Part shown: one piece after another, positions 10,185-20,076 of the stretch
Numbering within the stretch: the first letter of the stretch is position 1
Layout of the letters: every line of letters begins with the position of its first letter
Assembly (NCBI GenBank): GCA_964017235.1
Contig: OZ024931.1
Location: 103,620,221-103,684,220, forward strand
From: Sabellastarte sp. h YS-2021
Lineage: Eukaryota; Annelida; Polychaeta; Sabellida; Sabellidae
Direction: 5' to 3'
Length of the DNA stretch: 64,000 bases
Position numbers and translations under genes: made by a program
Notes under the pieces: generated by a model
Database searches by the model: none
Told to the model about the DNA's origin: nothing
Seen by the model: only the letters and a program-made list of their open reading frames with translations

Positions 10185-10330
10185 TAGCGTGAGCCGCAAA
10201 GCCATCAGAGACACAAGTAGTGTACCGAAGCGGTCACCCATCCCAGTACTAAGGTAGCCCATCAACTTCAGTGAACAGAGAGATACTCATCATGCCATGC
10301 CACAATTCATGAAACTCTGGAAACAAAAAA
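10185..10330 (-). repeat. 5S rRNA-derived SINE, copy on minus strand
   Basis: Reading the minus strand gives the internal 5S promoter region: CACTGAAGTTGATGGGC, then TTAGTACTGGGATGGGTGAC, close to the box A and box C parts of 5S rRNA. It is followed by the tail CTCTGATGGCTTTGCGGCTC and GCTAG shared with the two copies near 40 kb. It is too diverged and too short at its 5' end to be a functional 5S gene. Sequence just beyond it (10331-10375, GTGCGAGCCTCGATAGAGCT) also recurs near 39310. Confidence 0.7.
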
Positions 10331-10539
10331 AGTGATTCCTAGAAGTGCGAGCCTCGATAGAGCTCACACCTAAAAAGGTGAATGATGTGTTGATGTGTTG
10401 CTTCAGGAATTAAAAGTTGCACATGACGCACTGATGCCTCTTGGACATCTCTTTCCTGCCCTGTCCAGGCCTGGTGTGGCTCAGCTTCCTAGATGGTGTG
10501 GAACCACTGATTCAGCTGCTTAACTGGGGTATCTAAATG

Positions 10540-10986
10540 TCGTCACAGCTCCAGCCAGTCCATCTCCATCTTGACAAAAGGTCATTGTCTGTGTCCTTGA
10601 GCCGGTTCAAAACTCTTTGATCCTCTTTATCTGACAGATTGGTGGCAGCAGATTTCTTCTTCTTGAGCCTCTGGCTGTCCTTCTCGTCACTGGCCTCACT
10701 GTTATGTCAAGGGTCTTCGGTGGTTTGAGCGAAACTGTGACATCTTTGGCCTCTGGGTTTCAGGAAACACCTGAGTATCTCTCTCTACTTGGGATATGGG
10801 TGTGTTTGTGTCCTCATCATCATCCTGTGTCATTTTCCACCTCCCCTTTTGCTCAGAGGATGGGGCTGGCACTATCCTTCTCCCCAGTCTACAGGAGTGC
10901 TGCATGCTTGCTATAGGACTGGACCGGCTACATTCGGGAGTGTAATTAGAAGCTTGGCCTATAACCTTGCTCACTATGTGACACAC
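10540..10986 (-). pseudogene. possible decayed coding sequence, family unknown
   Basis: The minus strand has a biased frame of about 150 codons rich in Asp, Glu, Ser and Lys (for example QDDDEDTNTP, then KKKKSAATNLSDKEDQR). Stops follow it on the distal side. Composition and a run of charged residues suggest a degraded transposon or nuclear protein exon. I see no diagnostic motif, and no intact gene is claimed. Confidence 0.25.
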
Positions 10987-11044
10987 ACAGAATTACTGCT
11001 CGTCATTCTGAAGTCATCCTGCATGTTTAGGAGGATTTATTTGT

Positions 11045-11070
11045 GGGGGGGGGGGGGGGGGGGGGGGGGG
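11045..11070 (+). repeat. poly-G run of 26
   Basis: An uninterrupted run of 26 G, followed by TAAA and a further G7 run. Such tracts form quadruplexes and are length-unreliable in assemblies. Confidence 0.95.
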
Positions 11071-13359
11071 TAAAGGGGGGGAGGTACGTCCCACTTTAGC
11101 ATGGGATTACAAAGGGCATTAAAGTAGCCAATATCTCCCCTGCTCCTGTAGTGGTTATGCAGCAGCTTGGATGAGCTATGAATGTGTTTGCTGCTGGTTT
11201 AATTCTGATTAATTATTTGTCCAATGAAAGTTTTGAGAGCTTTGCTACATAGGGATGAAAGATTCATTAATTTTACAGAATACTCACAGTTCATATAGGA
11301 TAGCCTATAATGGCATAAATAATTATCTGGACAATACTGGAGCCTATACGCAGAAATGAAAAGGGCCATAAATACAAAAAAAAATGTGTTGAATTAACAT
11401 GAACCAGATTACTTTATTATCTGACAGATGTGCATGTACCAACATCAGAGTAAAACAAGTGAAATATTCTAAAACTGTTTGTATAACACACATCCAGCAC
11501 TATGTACACAGGTCACATGATGATCTGTCTTTTTCAGTTGGTAAAGTCATTGCAATTGATCAAGATTTTGTAGAACAATCAATCTTTGCTAAAGTATGTA
11601 GCTTAGGTTTCATCATGATCCATATTGATACGTCTTGCTGTAGAGACTGGATTGCATAATTTATTTGAGACTCATAACATCGTTCACTCATATTTCAACC
11701 ATCTATCGTGCATAGCAACAGATGAAGAGAAATAAAATACATTAACCAATACATCTTTAGTGCCAGGGAAAAGCGTTTGTCTTTCATTATTGACATGACA
11801 AAAAAGTACTATCTATCCCAGTCTCACTGTGTGCTTTTTAACATTTCCATACAGATCATAACCTTCTAGAACATAACAAAGGTGTAGTTTTATTAACACT
11901 GTCATCAAAATAATGAATCTATAAGCTCCCGAAACTAGCAAGAGATTAGTAAGTGGCAATGCTGAGTGCCTCTCCAAATATGATGGCTGTTGAATGGGTT
12001 GCAAAACACTCATTTTAACTTTGACGTCTTCTTGTAAATGCTTACTTTAATCCCTGTATGGATTTCAGGGGTTTGAGAACAGTCAGTTGTTTGGTGGTTA
12101 ACATTCCCTGTGGACAGTCATTCCCTGCTGGCATCAGTGTGTGACAGAGCTGGTCAAACCATTGCCTGTTTATTGGTATTTTGGTGACATTAAGCTCCCA
12201 CACACTGCCTTATCACACAAATACACTACCTCACAAACCACCAAATGTCTACATCACACAACCTCTGAGACCAAGTCAAATGGACCTGAACAAGTTGACT
12301 TGCTCAAGTTCTAAAACAGATAAAACAAACCTCTCCTCTTTTGACATTGAAACGTAGTGTTTTTTCAACATTATAAGCCTATATTGGTATGTTTCAAATA
12401 TTTTTTTCATTTAATCTATTTGTATAATTGTACTGGGTAAATTGTACAACTTATATCATAATAGAGAGTTGTGCTAGTGGAGGAAGTGAGTGCAGATTAG
12501 TTGGTGAGAATCTCTTCTGTACACTGAACATCAGCAAATGACAAAGAAATTGAAATTAAGTCCCAGTGTAAATATGGGCAACTGTTGTGCAGAAACACTG
12601 GGTTATATACAAGTGTGTAGTAGTTTAAGTTCACCTTTTCGGTAAATGAAGTCTTCTGGTCACTTTATCTCCACTGTATCTATAAATCTGTCAGATTGAT
12701 TATGGCAGATCTTATCCTATATAATCCTTTTCCTAGGTCAATATATGTATCTCTATACACTTATTGTATATACAGTATCATATGCACTCTTTACTGCCAG
12801 CTGTACACAGTTTTTGGCTTCAGTCCTATTTTGAAATGTTTATGGTGGTCTGTTTATCAACATCCCATAATGAAGATCTAAAACAATTCTGCAATAAAAC
12901 AATAACTTTTGTCCCTCACAACCCTACTGACAACTGGTCGTACCTTTAAAGGCGTATGCATCCATTTCTCTGCAGAGGGTAGGACAAATAAAGCAACTGA
13001 GATAAAACAGCAGTAAATATGGTATTAAGACGTGCTCAGAAGTCATTGAAACCATAACAAGGGGTCAAATAAAAAACCCTCTGTGATAAGCTACGGCAAG
13101 GTAAAAGTTCACTAAGTTTTATTAAGATACACCAGCTTTTTACAGGCATAATTTAGATATGAGGGACAGCACATGCTTGCATTACTAACTTTGTCCCTTT
13201 CTACTACACCGATTGCAACAGGTAATAGTCATGAACAATAAAATGGAGGTCAAAGCAACAGTCAGCGTCATATTGATTCGGGTCCACTGCATAACCAAAC
13301 GTGGAAGTCGATTTCACAAGAGTGACAGTCTGTGACAAGATGCTTAACTTCCTAGTAAA
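11071..13359. other. no gene recognised
   Basis: AT-rich sequence with only short frames and no recognisable protein motif, RNA gene or ordered repeat. Confidence 0.45.
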
Positions 13360-14240
13360 CAGTGCTTAAAATGGTTTAAAGCGTTTTAAAACCTATTTAA
13401 ATCCTAACTTTATAAACGTTTCTGAGTAAACATTTACACAGTAATGTTTAAAAAATGTTTTATAAACATTCGCCATACAAACGTATGAAAACATTTATTA
13501 AACGTTTATAAAATAACTCAAGAAACTAGGTTTGACTACAAACGTGTTTTAAACATTTATTAAAACAGCTGAAGCAGTGAAGGTTATGCTAGAAATGTTT
13601 TCAAACATTCATCATGAAATGTTTAATAAACAGTAAACATAAAACGTTTAAACAACATTTGTTGACAATGTTTTGTAAATGTGTGCCATGAAAATGTTTT
13701 ACAAACGTTTAATAGCAACTGGTTTTCATACCCATCATTTTAGAACATTTTAAAAATGTTTTTCTGTCGAATGTTTTCAAAACATTCTAGCACAAATGGT
13801 TTTTATACCCATATTTCCAGAATGCTTATTGAATGTTCAACTTCAAATATTTCCAAACAAATATAGCAGTGAACAATAATAGGGGATTTTAGAGGAGTTT
13901 GTCAAAAATGGCCGCACATGCAATCCCTAAAAATAAAAACAATGAATGGGGGCACAATGTATAACCCACAATCTTACAATTTAAGGCATAAAAGTAATAT
14001 TTTTATTAGTGAGCAACCTAAAATGATATTGAATTTGACCTCTGATCCCATTTAAGGTAATATTTTTGAGACATTATTATACTCATTTTTAACGTTTTTC
14101 CAACATTTGTTATTAAACACAAAACATTTTGAAAACATTCTATTATAAATGGTTTTTGTACCCATCATTTTTTTAACCTTCGCCAAACATTTTCTTCCAA
14201 ACATGTGCAAAACTCAATAATGTTTACTGGGTTGCAGTAA
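13360..14240. repeat. degenerate repeat rich in AAACGTTT / AAACATTT
   Basis: The octamer-like words AAACGTTT, AAACATTT and AATGTTTT recur dozens of times in both orientations. A longer phrase GGTTTT(T/C)(A/G)TACCCAT is seen near 13722, 13799 and 14150, so the region looks like an old, diverged tandem repeat with self-complementary words. It ends near ACTGGGTTGCAGTAACTA. No known family is assigned. Confidence 0.5.
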
Positions 14241-14573
14241 CTAATGTTAACTTAGATTAGAACCTCATCGAGTAGGAGTTTGCAGGCCTATCTACTCGAG
14301 TCCAACAGTGGCTAACTAACCCATTTACAAATTGTAGTTGGTTCCATCAGTCCAGAAGGCCAAAAGTGGCCAATTAAAATATTGGTCTTTTATAGCCGTA
14401 AACCTATTTGGTAGCCCTCAAGCAACAGTGAGTACTTATGCTCCAAACTTTTGTTGTTTCATTTTGATAAATGGGCTAATATGCAGTCAAAAGTATCGAA
14501 TTCTTAGCATGACTATAATGTAATGATTAAAACCAAAATGAACACACATTAAATGAGGACCCGTGCCACAGCG

Positions 14574-15672
14574 GTTATCTCCCACCTTGGGATCAGTAAT
14601 AATGAAGAACTAAATGAGATATAAGGCCTTTGCAGTAAGATAACCCCACTTGACATTGAAGAAGAGGTCAAAGGTAAAAATCAGCAATTTGAAAAGAGTC
14701 CAAGGCCATGACTTCCTATAAGTTGTTTTCACATTTGGAACCCCTAGTGGCAATAATAAGGGAGATATAAGGCCTTTTTAATAGGATAATCCCATTTAAC
14801 ATTAATTTATTTATTTATTTGGGGTTTTACGTCGCTTTCAACACTGTACAGGTCATACATTTAACATTAAACATGTGATATGACGGCCATTTTGTTTTCA
14901 AAACTAGGCAAAATTGCTAACTGTCCTAGCCATATATCTTTTGTAGAAATTTGATGAACCTAACTGCAAGTTTTAGAGCATATTAATGATTTTGAAATAA
15001 TTGGCTATGGTAGCCATTTTGTTTTTCAAAATAAGGCCAAAATTTTTCTCAGGCAAAACATTTGCAGACCAGGACTTTTCATGGTCTGTCTTTGCATTCT
15101 GAAGCCATAGCACCAATAATCAGGGAAAAATAAGGATGTTTAGTGTGATGACCCCATTTAATCTTGAAGGAGATGTCAAAGGTCAAATTCAACACCTGGA
15201 AAAGTTTCCCAGGAGATGACTTCCTATAAGTTGTTTTCACATTCCGAACCTCTAGAAGCAATAATAGGGGGATATAAGGCCTTTTTATTAGAATAACCCC
15301 ATTTAACATTAAACATGTGATATGGCGGCCATTTTGTTTTTAGAATTAGGCCAAAATTACTATCAGTCCAGATTTTCTAGCCATATATCTTTTGTATAAA
15401 TTTGATGAAGCTAGCTGGAATATTTCAAGATTTAGAGCACCTTTATGATTTTCAAACAATTGGCTATGGCTACCATTTTGTTTATCAAAATGAGGCCAAA
15501 ATTTTGCACAATAAGGTTTTCATAGCCATAAACATTTCCTGCAAATTGAAGACATCTTTATAAATGAATGAGATGTTAAGATTTATGTGAAAATGTGACG
15601 AACGGACATACAGACAGATGGAAGGCGTTTTATAATCTCCCAACCACAGCCTTCAGCCGCTGGCGGGAGATA
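14574..15672. repeat. non-autonomous repeat with short inverted ends and an internal duplication
   Basis: The left end TTATCTCCCACC is matched in inverse by GGCGGGAGATAA at the right end (11 of 12). The right end folds into a hairpin closed by CTCCC/GGGAG. Inside, a segment starting GACTTCCTATAAGTTGTTTT occurs at about 14710 and again about 508 bp later. Further matched phrases are GATATAAGGCCTTTTTA and GGCCATTTTGTTTT. A related fragment lies at about 37490-37555. The architecture resembles non-autonomous Helitron/Helentron-type repeats, but that assignment is tentative. Confidence 0.5.
14806..14857 (-). repeat. 5'-truncated tRNA-type SINE with 13-bp target duplication
   Basis: A 52-bp insert has the tail TTTATTTATTTATTT and the conserved 3' segment GGTTTTACGTCGCTTTCAAC on the plus strand. 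It is flanked by CATTTAACATTAA at 14793-14805 and 14858-14870. The uninterrupted host sequence exists at about 15300 in the second repeat unit, which proves an insertion. The 3' segment matches, in reverse, the end of the longer SINE at 61768-62000. Confidence 0.8.
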
Positions 15673-15801
15673 ATAATCATTTGATGGTGATTCTCACTTT
15701 GTCAGATTTACACCCTCCACCAATTTATGCATGGCAAACACGTATATCTGCGTGATAATACAGAGTTGTCGACTTCAAATTCTCTGTGTACAATTTCTGC
15801 G

Positions 15802-15823
15802 GGATGCCATTCGGGTGGCATCC
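15802..15823 (+). other. terminal hairpin of element 2
   Basis: GGATGCCA, loop TTCGGG and TGGCATCC form a perfect 8-bp stem, followed by GGCTCATT. Compared with element 1, one G-C pair is swapped to C-G and one A-T pair is added, both preserving pairing. Confidence 0.8.
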
Positions 15824-16191
15824 GGCTCATTTTGGCTTCCCTTCTTCTTGTTGTTTAGTGTCCTCATTTCATTTGCATATTCAATTGCTATTGGTCAAGA
15901 CTGACCAGCGTGGGACCTCTCTGTTTCTGCAGGTACATTCTGCCATTCTGTCATTGAAAAGCAACGAGGACACACAAGAATTCATACTGAGTTATATGTG
16001 CAATATTATTAACACTACACGTGTTGGGTTACTGTATGGTTTTCTTTTTATGTTTATATATTTGGTATTTTAGTCTTTTACAACTAACATTATTTTATTC
16101 AATCTCGCCTTGTTGCCTTGTATATTATTGTTCTAGGGACGGACTTGTAAACTGATACAGTGAATATTAGTATTTTAGTATTCTAGTCGTT

Positions 16192-17364
16192 ATGTACAAT
16201 TTGAGATCCAATAAAAAAGAAACGGTTCAATTTCCAGTGCAAATACCAGTAGATGATGAACAATTTTTAAACGAATTATTGGGTCATAAATCTTCTTCTT
16301 TCAACGACAGTACAAACATGTCGGATTCTTTTCAAGAAAGTTCAGACAGTGAACTTGACTGTGATGCCTTGCTTGATAGTCCTGATATTGAAATACATAC
16401 TAGCTCAGACAAAACTAGTAAGCAATCATCTTCACATCATGCTCAGCAGACGAATTTGGCTGACATTACTTCTGATTTCAAAGTCCAATCCGTTATCAAC
16501 TCCCAAATTTTGGACCAACTTCAAAAAATTGGCAAAAGATTGGATAAAATTGAAAATGGGACTTGTAAAAAGATTGCGGATAAGACGAAGATCAAGGGCA
16601 AATCTAGTTCTAAATCAAAAGAAAAAGTTGCACCTAAACTCCAGCAGCATATAGAGGTATTCGAACAAAAACTTCCTACTTTTGATTCACTCAAGGAAGA
16701 TGCTCTTATCCAGTCGAAAGTCGAGCAAAGATTGCAAGAGCTTACCGACCTAGCAAAAACAGGTACGACCCAAAAAATTAAGTCCCAGAGAGGCGGTTCT
16801 GTCGAGGTCACTGTAAAAAACAGAGTTAAGTGGCCACACGAATATGTCCTATCCGGATTAAACAAAGAACGCATTTCATACGACCAGTTGTCGGTTACAC
16901 AGTGGGTGGCTGGCTTTGGTCGAACCATGAGAGATGAAACAAACCCTGAACTTAGAGAACATATGCTTGAATATTTAATTTCACTCATGGATGACGCGAA
17001 TGACTTCTCTTGGATTTCGGCCAAAGCCAGCCATGCAGTGTTACTGTGTTGTATGGAACAAGGAGAAGTAAAATCATATTCTGACACTTTGGCTATTGAC
17101 AGAATTAGAAGAGCAAATGCACAAAAGCATGTTACAAATTCCCCTCAAACTTTGTCCAACGCGAAGAAATATGGCAAGACAACTAAATCTATGCCTTGCA
17201 CATATTTCAATCAAGGTACTTGTGTCCAGAAGAAATCCCATGAGACCAGGGGCGTTTTATATAAGCACATTTGTGCTTCCTGTTTTGCTTCTTTTGGCAA
17301 AACTTTTCCCCACTCGGAAACAGACTGCAAGAATAAACATAAAACGCAGTCAAAAAACGAATGA
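16192..17364 (+). CDS. gag-like protein of element 2 (390 aa)
   Basis: Putative nucleocapsid protein, homologous to element 1's gag over its whole length. It starts MYNLRSNKKETV, then has an acidic Ser-rich segment with SELDCDALLD, a heptad-like helix (LDQLQKIGKRLDKIEN), a Lys-rich segment and the conserved core (NRVKWPHEYVLSG, SYDQLSVTQWVAGF, DANDFSW, ASHAVLL). At the end it has a Cys/His cluster (MPCTYFNQGTC, H in SHETRG, HICASC, then H and C), a possible zinc site. The last codons TCA AAA AAC GAA TGA contain the -1 slippery heptamer and overlap an ATG (ATGA) of ORF2. Confidence 0.82.
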   Translation: MYNLRSNKKETVQFPVQIPVDDEQFLNELLGHKSSSFNDSTNMSDSFQESSDSELDCDALLDSPDIEIHTSSDKTSKQSSSHHAQQTNLADITSDFKVQSVINSQILDQLQKIGKRLDKIENGTCKKIADKTKIKGKSSSKSKEKVAPKLQQHIEVFEQKLPTFDSLKEDALIQSKVEQRLQELTDLAKTGTTQKIKSQRGGSVEVTVKNRVKWPHEYVLSGLNKERISYDQLSVTQWVAGFGRTMRDETNPELREHMLEYLISLMDDANDFSWISAKASHAVLLCCMEQGEVKSYSDTLAIDRIRRANAQKHVTNSPQTLSNAKKYGKTTKSMPCTYFNQGTCVQKKSHETRGVLYKHICASCFASFGKTFPHSETDCKNKHKTQSKNE

Positions 17365-17395
17365 GTCTGGGTGAACACAAACAGGTGCTCACCCA
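17352..17395 (+). promoter_or_regulatory. -1 programmed frameshift signal at the gag end, element 2
   Basis: A AAA AAC lies at 17352-17358 in the gag frame, followed by a 9-nt spacer (17359-17367). The stem pairs TGGGTGA (17368-17374) with TCACCCA (17389-17395), then after one mismatch CAC with GTG, around the loop AAACAG. The -1 frame is exactly that of ORF2. The overlapping ATGA could also permit termination-reinitiation, but element 1 lacks that ATG. Confidence 0.8.
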
Positions 17396-17906
17396 TAAAA
17401 CTAGATACATTGTAAACACAACATTGAATGTTCAAAAAATTCACAAAGAAACTTCTGTCAAGCCGGAACAGTGGTTAAAATGGTTTAAAACCAACAATTC
17501 TGTGAATACTTTTGTTGATAATAGGTCATATGCTGATATAGTGAAAACTGTTCACTCTTGTGTCAACTCAAAACTGATTAAGCTCGATATATTGCAAAGA
17601 CAAAGTACTCCTGTAAATGTAATGCAAGGAAACAAATACAATGCGCTCAACCAAAATGCGTTCGCAGCGAACGCACTCGGACCAAATCAGCCAGTCTTGC
17701 TATACAGTCTCAGGTCAAACGCAATACTTTCCCTAAAGGCAAACAGTCCAATAAAGAAGGTAATATTCAACTGGCCAATAAGTTTACTATTTTGCAATCA
17801 TTATCGGATGATGCAAATGATGATTCATCAGATGGCTCACATTTTACTAACTCATTGGAAGGCAATAAAAACAAAACGGGGCAAACATTGGGTTTGGAGC
17901 CAATGA
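17361..17906 (+). CDS. small ORF2 of element 2
   Basis: 181 codons in the -1 frame relative to gag, beginning at the ATG overlapping the gag stop or entered by frameshift. The first about 75 residues correspond to element 1's ORF2 (TRYIV, EQWLKWFK, RSYADIVK). The later part is not conserved and overlaps the RT frame, which lies a further -1 away. So only the N-terminal half is likely real coding sequence. No function is recognised; the SYAD-I/V-V motif occurs in ORF1-type proteins of other retroelements. Confidence 0.55.
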   Translation: MSLGEHKQVLTHKTRYIVNTTLNVQKIHKETSVKPEQWLKWFKTNNSVNTFVDNRSYADIVKTVHSCVNSKLIKLDILQRQSTPVNVMQGNKYNALNQNAFAANALGPNQPVLLYSLRSNAILSLKANSPIKKVIFNWPISLLFCNHYRMMQMMIHQMAHILLTHWKAIKTKRGKHWVWSQ

Positions 17907-20056
17907 ATACTGTTGATGGTGTGGTGCATATTACTAAACCTTTTAAAGGCAACAAAAACAAAAAGGGGCAAACATTGGGTTCACACTCACCACTACAAGC
18001 GAGTAGTAACAAAATTCACCAGGACAAGCAAAATTTTAAAATTTTCAAGGGCAATAACAACGGAAATAGGGCAAAATTGGGTGAAAAGCTTGTAAATTCA
18101 TCTGTCCAGTCATGCAGAGCTGAAGCATCTGTACTTCCGGTTGTTGAAACAAATGGACAAACAAGGAATGAACCTTTGTTGGGTTGTCATGATTTAGCAT
18201 GCACCCAAAACCCAGAGGACCAATTAATAACAATTTATGATGTTATGAAACCCCCTCAATATAAGAAGAGACATATACCACAAACAGTTATAGATAATAA
18301 AATCTTTTCTAAAGATTATGTCAAATGTGTACAACAAAATGGTTCTCATTATGGTTTCTTACCTCTGAATGACCTTATGGTGTATCAAAATGAAGAGGTC
18401 CATTGGACAGAAATCCCTTCTATTATAGAAGCACATAAAATGGTGAAAAAATCAAAAATGCCGAATTTTATGAAAGCTAGGATTCCGGTACAAAGTCAGT
18501 TGAATATTGCTTCATGGTATAAATATTTAGGTGACTATTGGGACCAACAACTGGTAGATCTTCTACATTATGGCTTCCCTCTAGATTTTGATCGTTTACA
18601 AAGCTTACAGTCCACATTTACTAACCATGCTTCTGCATTGCAGTTTTCTGATCATGTGGACAAATATATCCAAACCGAAATCGATTACGGAGCTATGATA
18701 GGTCCTTTTAAAAAATTGCCTTTTTATTGTCATATCTCCCCTTTTTTAACTCGAGAGAAACAAAATTCGGTTAACAGAAGAGTCATAGTTGACTTAAGTT
18801 TTCCGGTAGGCCAATCTGTGAATGATGGGGTGCCTCATGATAGATACTTAGGCACATATTTTGAACTAAATTATCCATCGGTTGACACAATTGTCAATAA
18901 CCTTAAGTCCTTGGGCCCTCAAGCTTTAATATATAAAGTAGATATCTCCAGAGCGTTTAGGCATATTCACATTGACCCTGGGGATCTGGATCTCCTAGGA
19001 CTTCAACACAAACACCTATTTATCGATTGTACGTTGCCGTTCGGATTTCGTCATGGTTCCGTAATTTTTCAGCGTTGTACGGACACCGTACGTCGCATCA
19101 TGTGCAAAAAATTTAAATTCCCTCACTTGTACAACTATATTGATGATATGATCTATACTGGCTTGTCAGATGAGATACAGGATTCCTATGACACTCTCAT
19201 CAATTTATTGCATGAATTAGGGTTGGAAATTAGTGAATCCAAGCTTGTCATCCCCACAAGTCGTGCTGTTTGCCTAGGAATTGAAATAGATACGGTCAAT
19301 AGAACATTAAAAATACCCGATGATAAATTACAAGAAATTATGAATATTTGCAAAAGTTTTGAATCGAAAACGAAAGTGACAAAAAATCAATTACAGTCTT
19401 TGCTTGGTTCCCTTCTTTACATAACCAAATGTGTGAAACCAGCCAGATATTTCCTCAATAGAATGTTGCAATTGCTTAGAGATCATAATAAATTATCTAA
19501 GATTCACTTAAATGATAACTTTCATAGAGATCTAAACTGGTTTAATGTCTTCTTGCCTCAATATAATGGCGTTACTTTCTATGACCATCAAAAGCCACAG
19601 CACACAGTACACTTAGATGCTTGCTTAACAGGCTTTGGTGGTCAGTTTGCAAATAATGTTTACACCCTAACCATCCCCTTTGGATATAACAATTACACCA
19701 TAGTTCACTTGGAAATTCTCAGTATTGTTGTAGCCCTTAAACTTTGGGGTCGTGAGTGGACAGACAAGGTCATAGAGATTAAATGCGATAACATGGCAGT
19801 GGTGGAAGTATTGAGGTCAGGCAGAGCAAGAGATCCCACGCTGGCTACTTGTGCCAGGAATGTGTGGCTTCTGACTTCCTTGTTTAACATAAATCTCATT
19901 GTCAATCATATCTCTGGAGTTAAAAACCAGGTTGCAGACATGCTATCTAGATGGCAGAATACTATGTTACAGTTACAACGACTGTCCCAACTAGTTCCTC
20001 ATTATGAATGGGTTCAAACCCACTTAGATCACACAAAACTAAATGATAATATTTAA
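17582..20056 (+). CDS. reverse transcriptase-RNase H of element 2
   Basis: Replication enzyme of the element. The frame opens at 17582 without an ATG; a TTG at 17792 is no natural start. The first conserved residues (NKFTIL, like NRFAIL in element 1) precede it, so translation must arrive from ORF2 or by another route. RT motifs: VDISRAFRHIHIDPGD, LPFGFRHGS, the active site YIDDMIY and CLGIEID. RNase H motifs: LDACLTGFGG, HLEILSIVVALKLW, KCDNMAVVEVL and GVKNQVADMLSRW. The N-terminal region contains three similar stretches ending GNKNKxGQTLG, GNKNKKGQTLG and GNNNGNRAKLG. No stop interrupts the frame. Confidence 0.88.
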   Translation, partial: ARYIAKTKYSCKCNARKQIQCAQPKCVRSERTRTKSASLAIQSQVKRNTFPKGKQSNKEGNIQLANKFTILQSLSDDANDDSSDGSHFTNSLEGNKNKTGQTLGLEPMNTVDGVVHITKPFKGNKNKKGQTLGSHSPLQASSNKIHQDKQNFKIFKGNNNGNRAKLGEKLVNSSVQSCRAEASVLPVVETNGQTRNEPLLGCHDLACTQNPEDQLITIYDVMKPPQYKKRHIPQTVIDNKIFSKDYVKCVQQNGSHYGFLPLNDLMVYQNEEVHWTEIPSIIEAHKMVKKSKMPNFMKARIPVQSQLNIASWYKYLGDYWDQQLVDLLHYGFPLDFDRLQSLQSTFTNHASALQFSDHVDKYIQTEIDYGAMIGPFKKLPFYCHISPFLTREKQNSVNRRVIVDLSFPVGQSVNDGVPHDRYLGTYFELNYPSVDTIVNNLKSLGPQALIYKVDISRAFRHIHIDPGDLDLLGLQHKHLFIDCTLPFGFRHGSVIFQRCTDTVRRIMCKKFKFPHLYNYIDDMIYTGLSDEIQDSYDTLINLLHELGLEISESKLVIPTSRAVCLGIEIDTVNRTLKIPDDKLQEIMNICKSFESKTKVTKNQLQSLLGSLLYITKCVKPARYFLNRMLQLLRDHNKLSKIHLNDNFHRDLNWFNVFLPQYNGVTFYDHQKPQHTVHLDACLTGFGGQFANNVYTLTIPFGYNNYTIVHLEILSIVVALKLWGREWTDKVIEIKCDNMAVVEVLRSGRARDPTLATCARNVWLLTSLFNINLIVNHISGVKNQVADMLSRWQNTMLQLQRLSQLVPHYEWVQTHLDHTKLNDNI
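17866..18086 (+). repeat. short coding repeat inside the RT N-terminal region
   Basis: Three units code for similar peptides around GNKNK-(T/K)-GQTLG at about 17866, 17950 and 18050. The linker is therefore partly built from a small internal duplication that element 1 lacks. Confidence 0.6.
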
Positions 20057-20074
20057 AATGTACTTTCTATTTAC

Positions 20075-20076
20075 AG
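20075..20076 (+). promoter_or_regulatory. putative 3' splice site before YR, element 2
   Basis: TACTTTCTATTTACAG ends at 20076, just after the RT stop (20054-20056). The codon across the junction is GAT, as in element 1, with AT on the exon side. A pyrimidine-rich tract precedes it. Confidence 0.5.

Noticed and set aside
16521-17087. 188-aa ORF on the minus strand inside gag of element 2
   Set aside because: Antisense shadow of the gag frame.
17582-17906. Canonical slippery heptamer for the ORF2-to-RT step
   Set aside because: I read the ORF2 frame through the overlap in both elements and found no X XXY YYZ site.
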